Under the pieces are notes generated by a model that was not told where the DNA came from, made no database searches, and saw nothing but the letters and a program-made list of their open reading frames with translations. A program made the position numbers and the translations under genes. From Clostridia bacterium (GTDB lineage Bacteria > Bacillota > DTU025), in contig JAYFQW010000003.1 in NCBI GenBank assembly GCA_034926675.1, forward strand, positions 36,633 to 100,632: a DNA stretch of 64,000 nucleotides, written 5' to 3'. Shown piece after piece: positions 63,713 to 64,000 of the stretch. Each line of letters starts with the position of its first letter. Positions within the stretch are counted from its first letter, which is position 1.

Positions 63713-64000
63713 TCTGCGTTAGTGTCTCAGGTAGTGGTGTAAATCCAGCGGGAGGATCCTGAGCGTATTGACAGGGACAGCCGCCATGTGGTTCTCTTCG
63801 GGTGTAATGCAAATACAATCCGAGGGGGTAACCACGATGGCAGCTGCCAAGAGAAATGTCTGACGATACGATATTGGTTCCCACAAATCGGTAACAAGGA
63901 ATCAACACGGGAATTTGGACGCCGTAACCTGGAAATAGTGCAGGAAATACATTCTTTGGGCCCATTGGACAGAGGCTTGGGGCCTGGAGTGGGGTTCGCG
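63713..64000. other. Window end, no supported gene
   Basis: Contains only a very short frame (ATG at 63837, GAGGGGGTAA upstream, coding MAAAKRNV then stop), which may be the broken start of a gene that lies partly beyond the window. Confidence 0.4.

Overview
The window looks like chromosome of a GC-rich member of the Bacillota (Clostridia-like lineage) that ferments amino acids. The main evidence is a complete selenocysteine-dependent glycine reductase operon behind a tandem glycine riboswitch. Supporting evidence is the MurT/GatD lipid II amidation pair, a secreted SPOCS-type protein, a HelD-type ATPase, strong AGGAGG ribosome binding sites and frequent GTG/TTG starts. No rRNA or tRNA gene was recognised.

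Layout. 1-3145 (minus): GntR/FCD regulator, the two UxaA-type dehydratase subunits and a nitrilase cut by the window edge. 3490-5142 (minus): exported M20 amidohydrolase. 5143-6640: a gene graveyard with an AbiEii-type toxin remnant and copy A of an unnamed interspersed repeat. 6644-9807: nadE, then convergent murT-gatD. 10174-12582: multi-domain sensor kinase. 12583-13314: palindrome cluster. 13315-21820 (minus): glycine reductase operon in transcription order riboswitch, grdX, trxB (with a thioredoxin-like tail), trxA, grdE, grdA (Sec), grdB (Sec), and a fused grdC-grdD. 22030-24321 (plus): amino acid permease and GNAT protein. 24352-27950 (minus): CoA transferase, KAS III-like protein and alpha/beta hydrolase. 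28125-29137: kinase pseudogene and two 130-bp direct repeats. 29138-31096: truncated HelD-like protein. 31486-35669: penicillin-binding-type serine hydrolase, GNAT and RNase H-like protein. 35640-44433 (minus): sugar operon of ROK regulator, GH15-like enzyme, CUT1 transporter and GH31 glycosidase. 44772-49854: envelope proteins, including DedA-like, lipoprotein, SPOCS, Gx-transporter and NusG-II proteins. 49895-56782 (minus): two-component system followed by an Fe3+-type ABC transporter with a near-consensus sigma-54 promoter. 57017-58316: small hypothetical gene and repeat copy B, inverted relative to A. 58317-60040: PaeR7I/XhoI-type restriction-modification. 60041-60830: type I-C-like CRISPR repeat remnant and a broken ImmA/IrrE gene. 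60971-63712: a run of small membrane or exported proteins.

How the genes work together. Glycine sensed by the riboswitch would turn on the reductase. Electrons pass from TrxB to TrxA to GrdA (Sec), with GrdB/GrdE as the substrate-activating component and GrdCD releasing acetyl phosphate. The sugar operon imports an oligosaccharide, probably an alpha-glucoside, and hydrolyses it. The NtrC-type regulator very probably drives the neighbouring ABC transporter through the sigma-54 promoter. The 57-61 kb end is an accessory, defence-like zone with clear decay.
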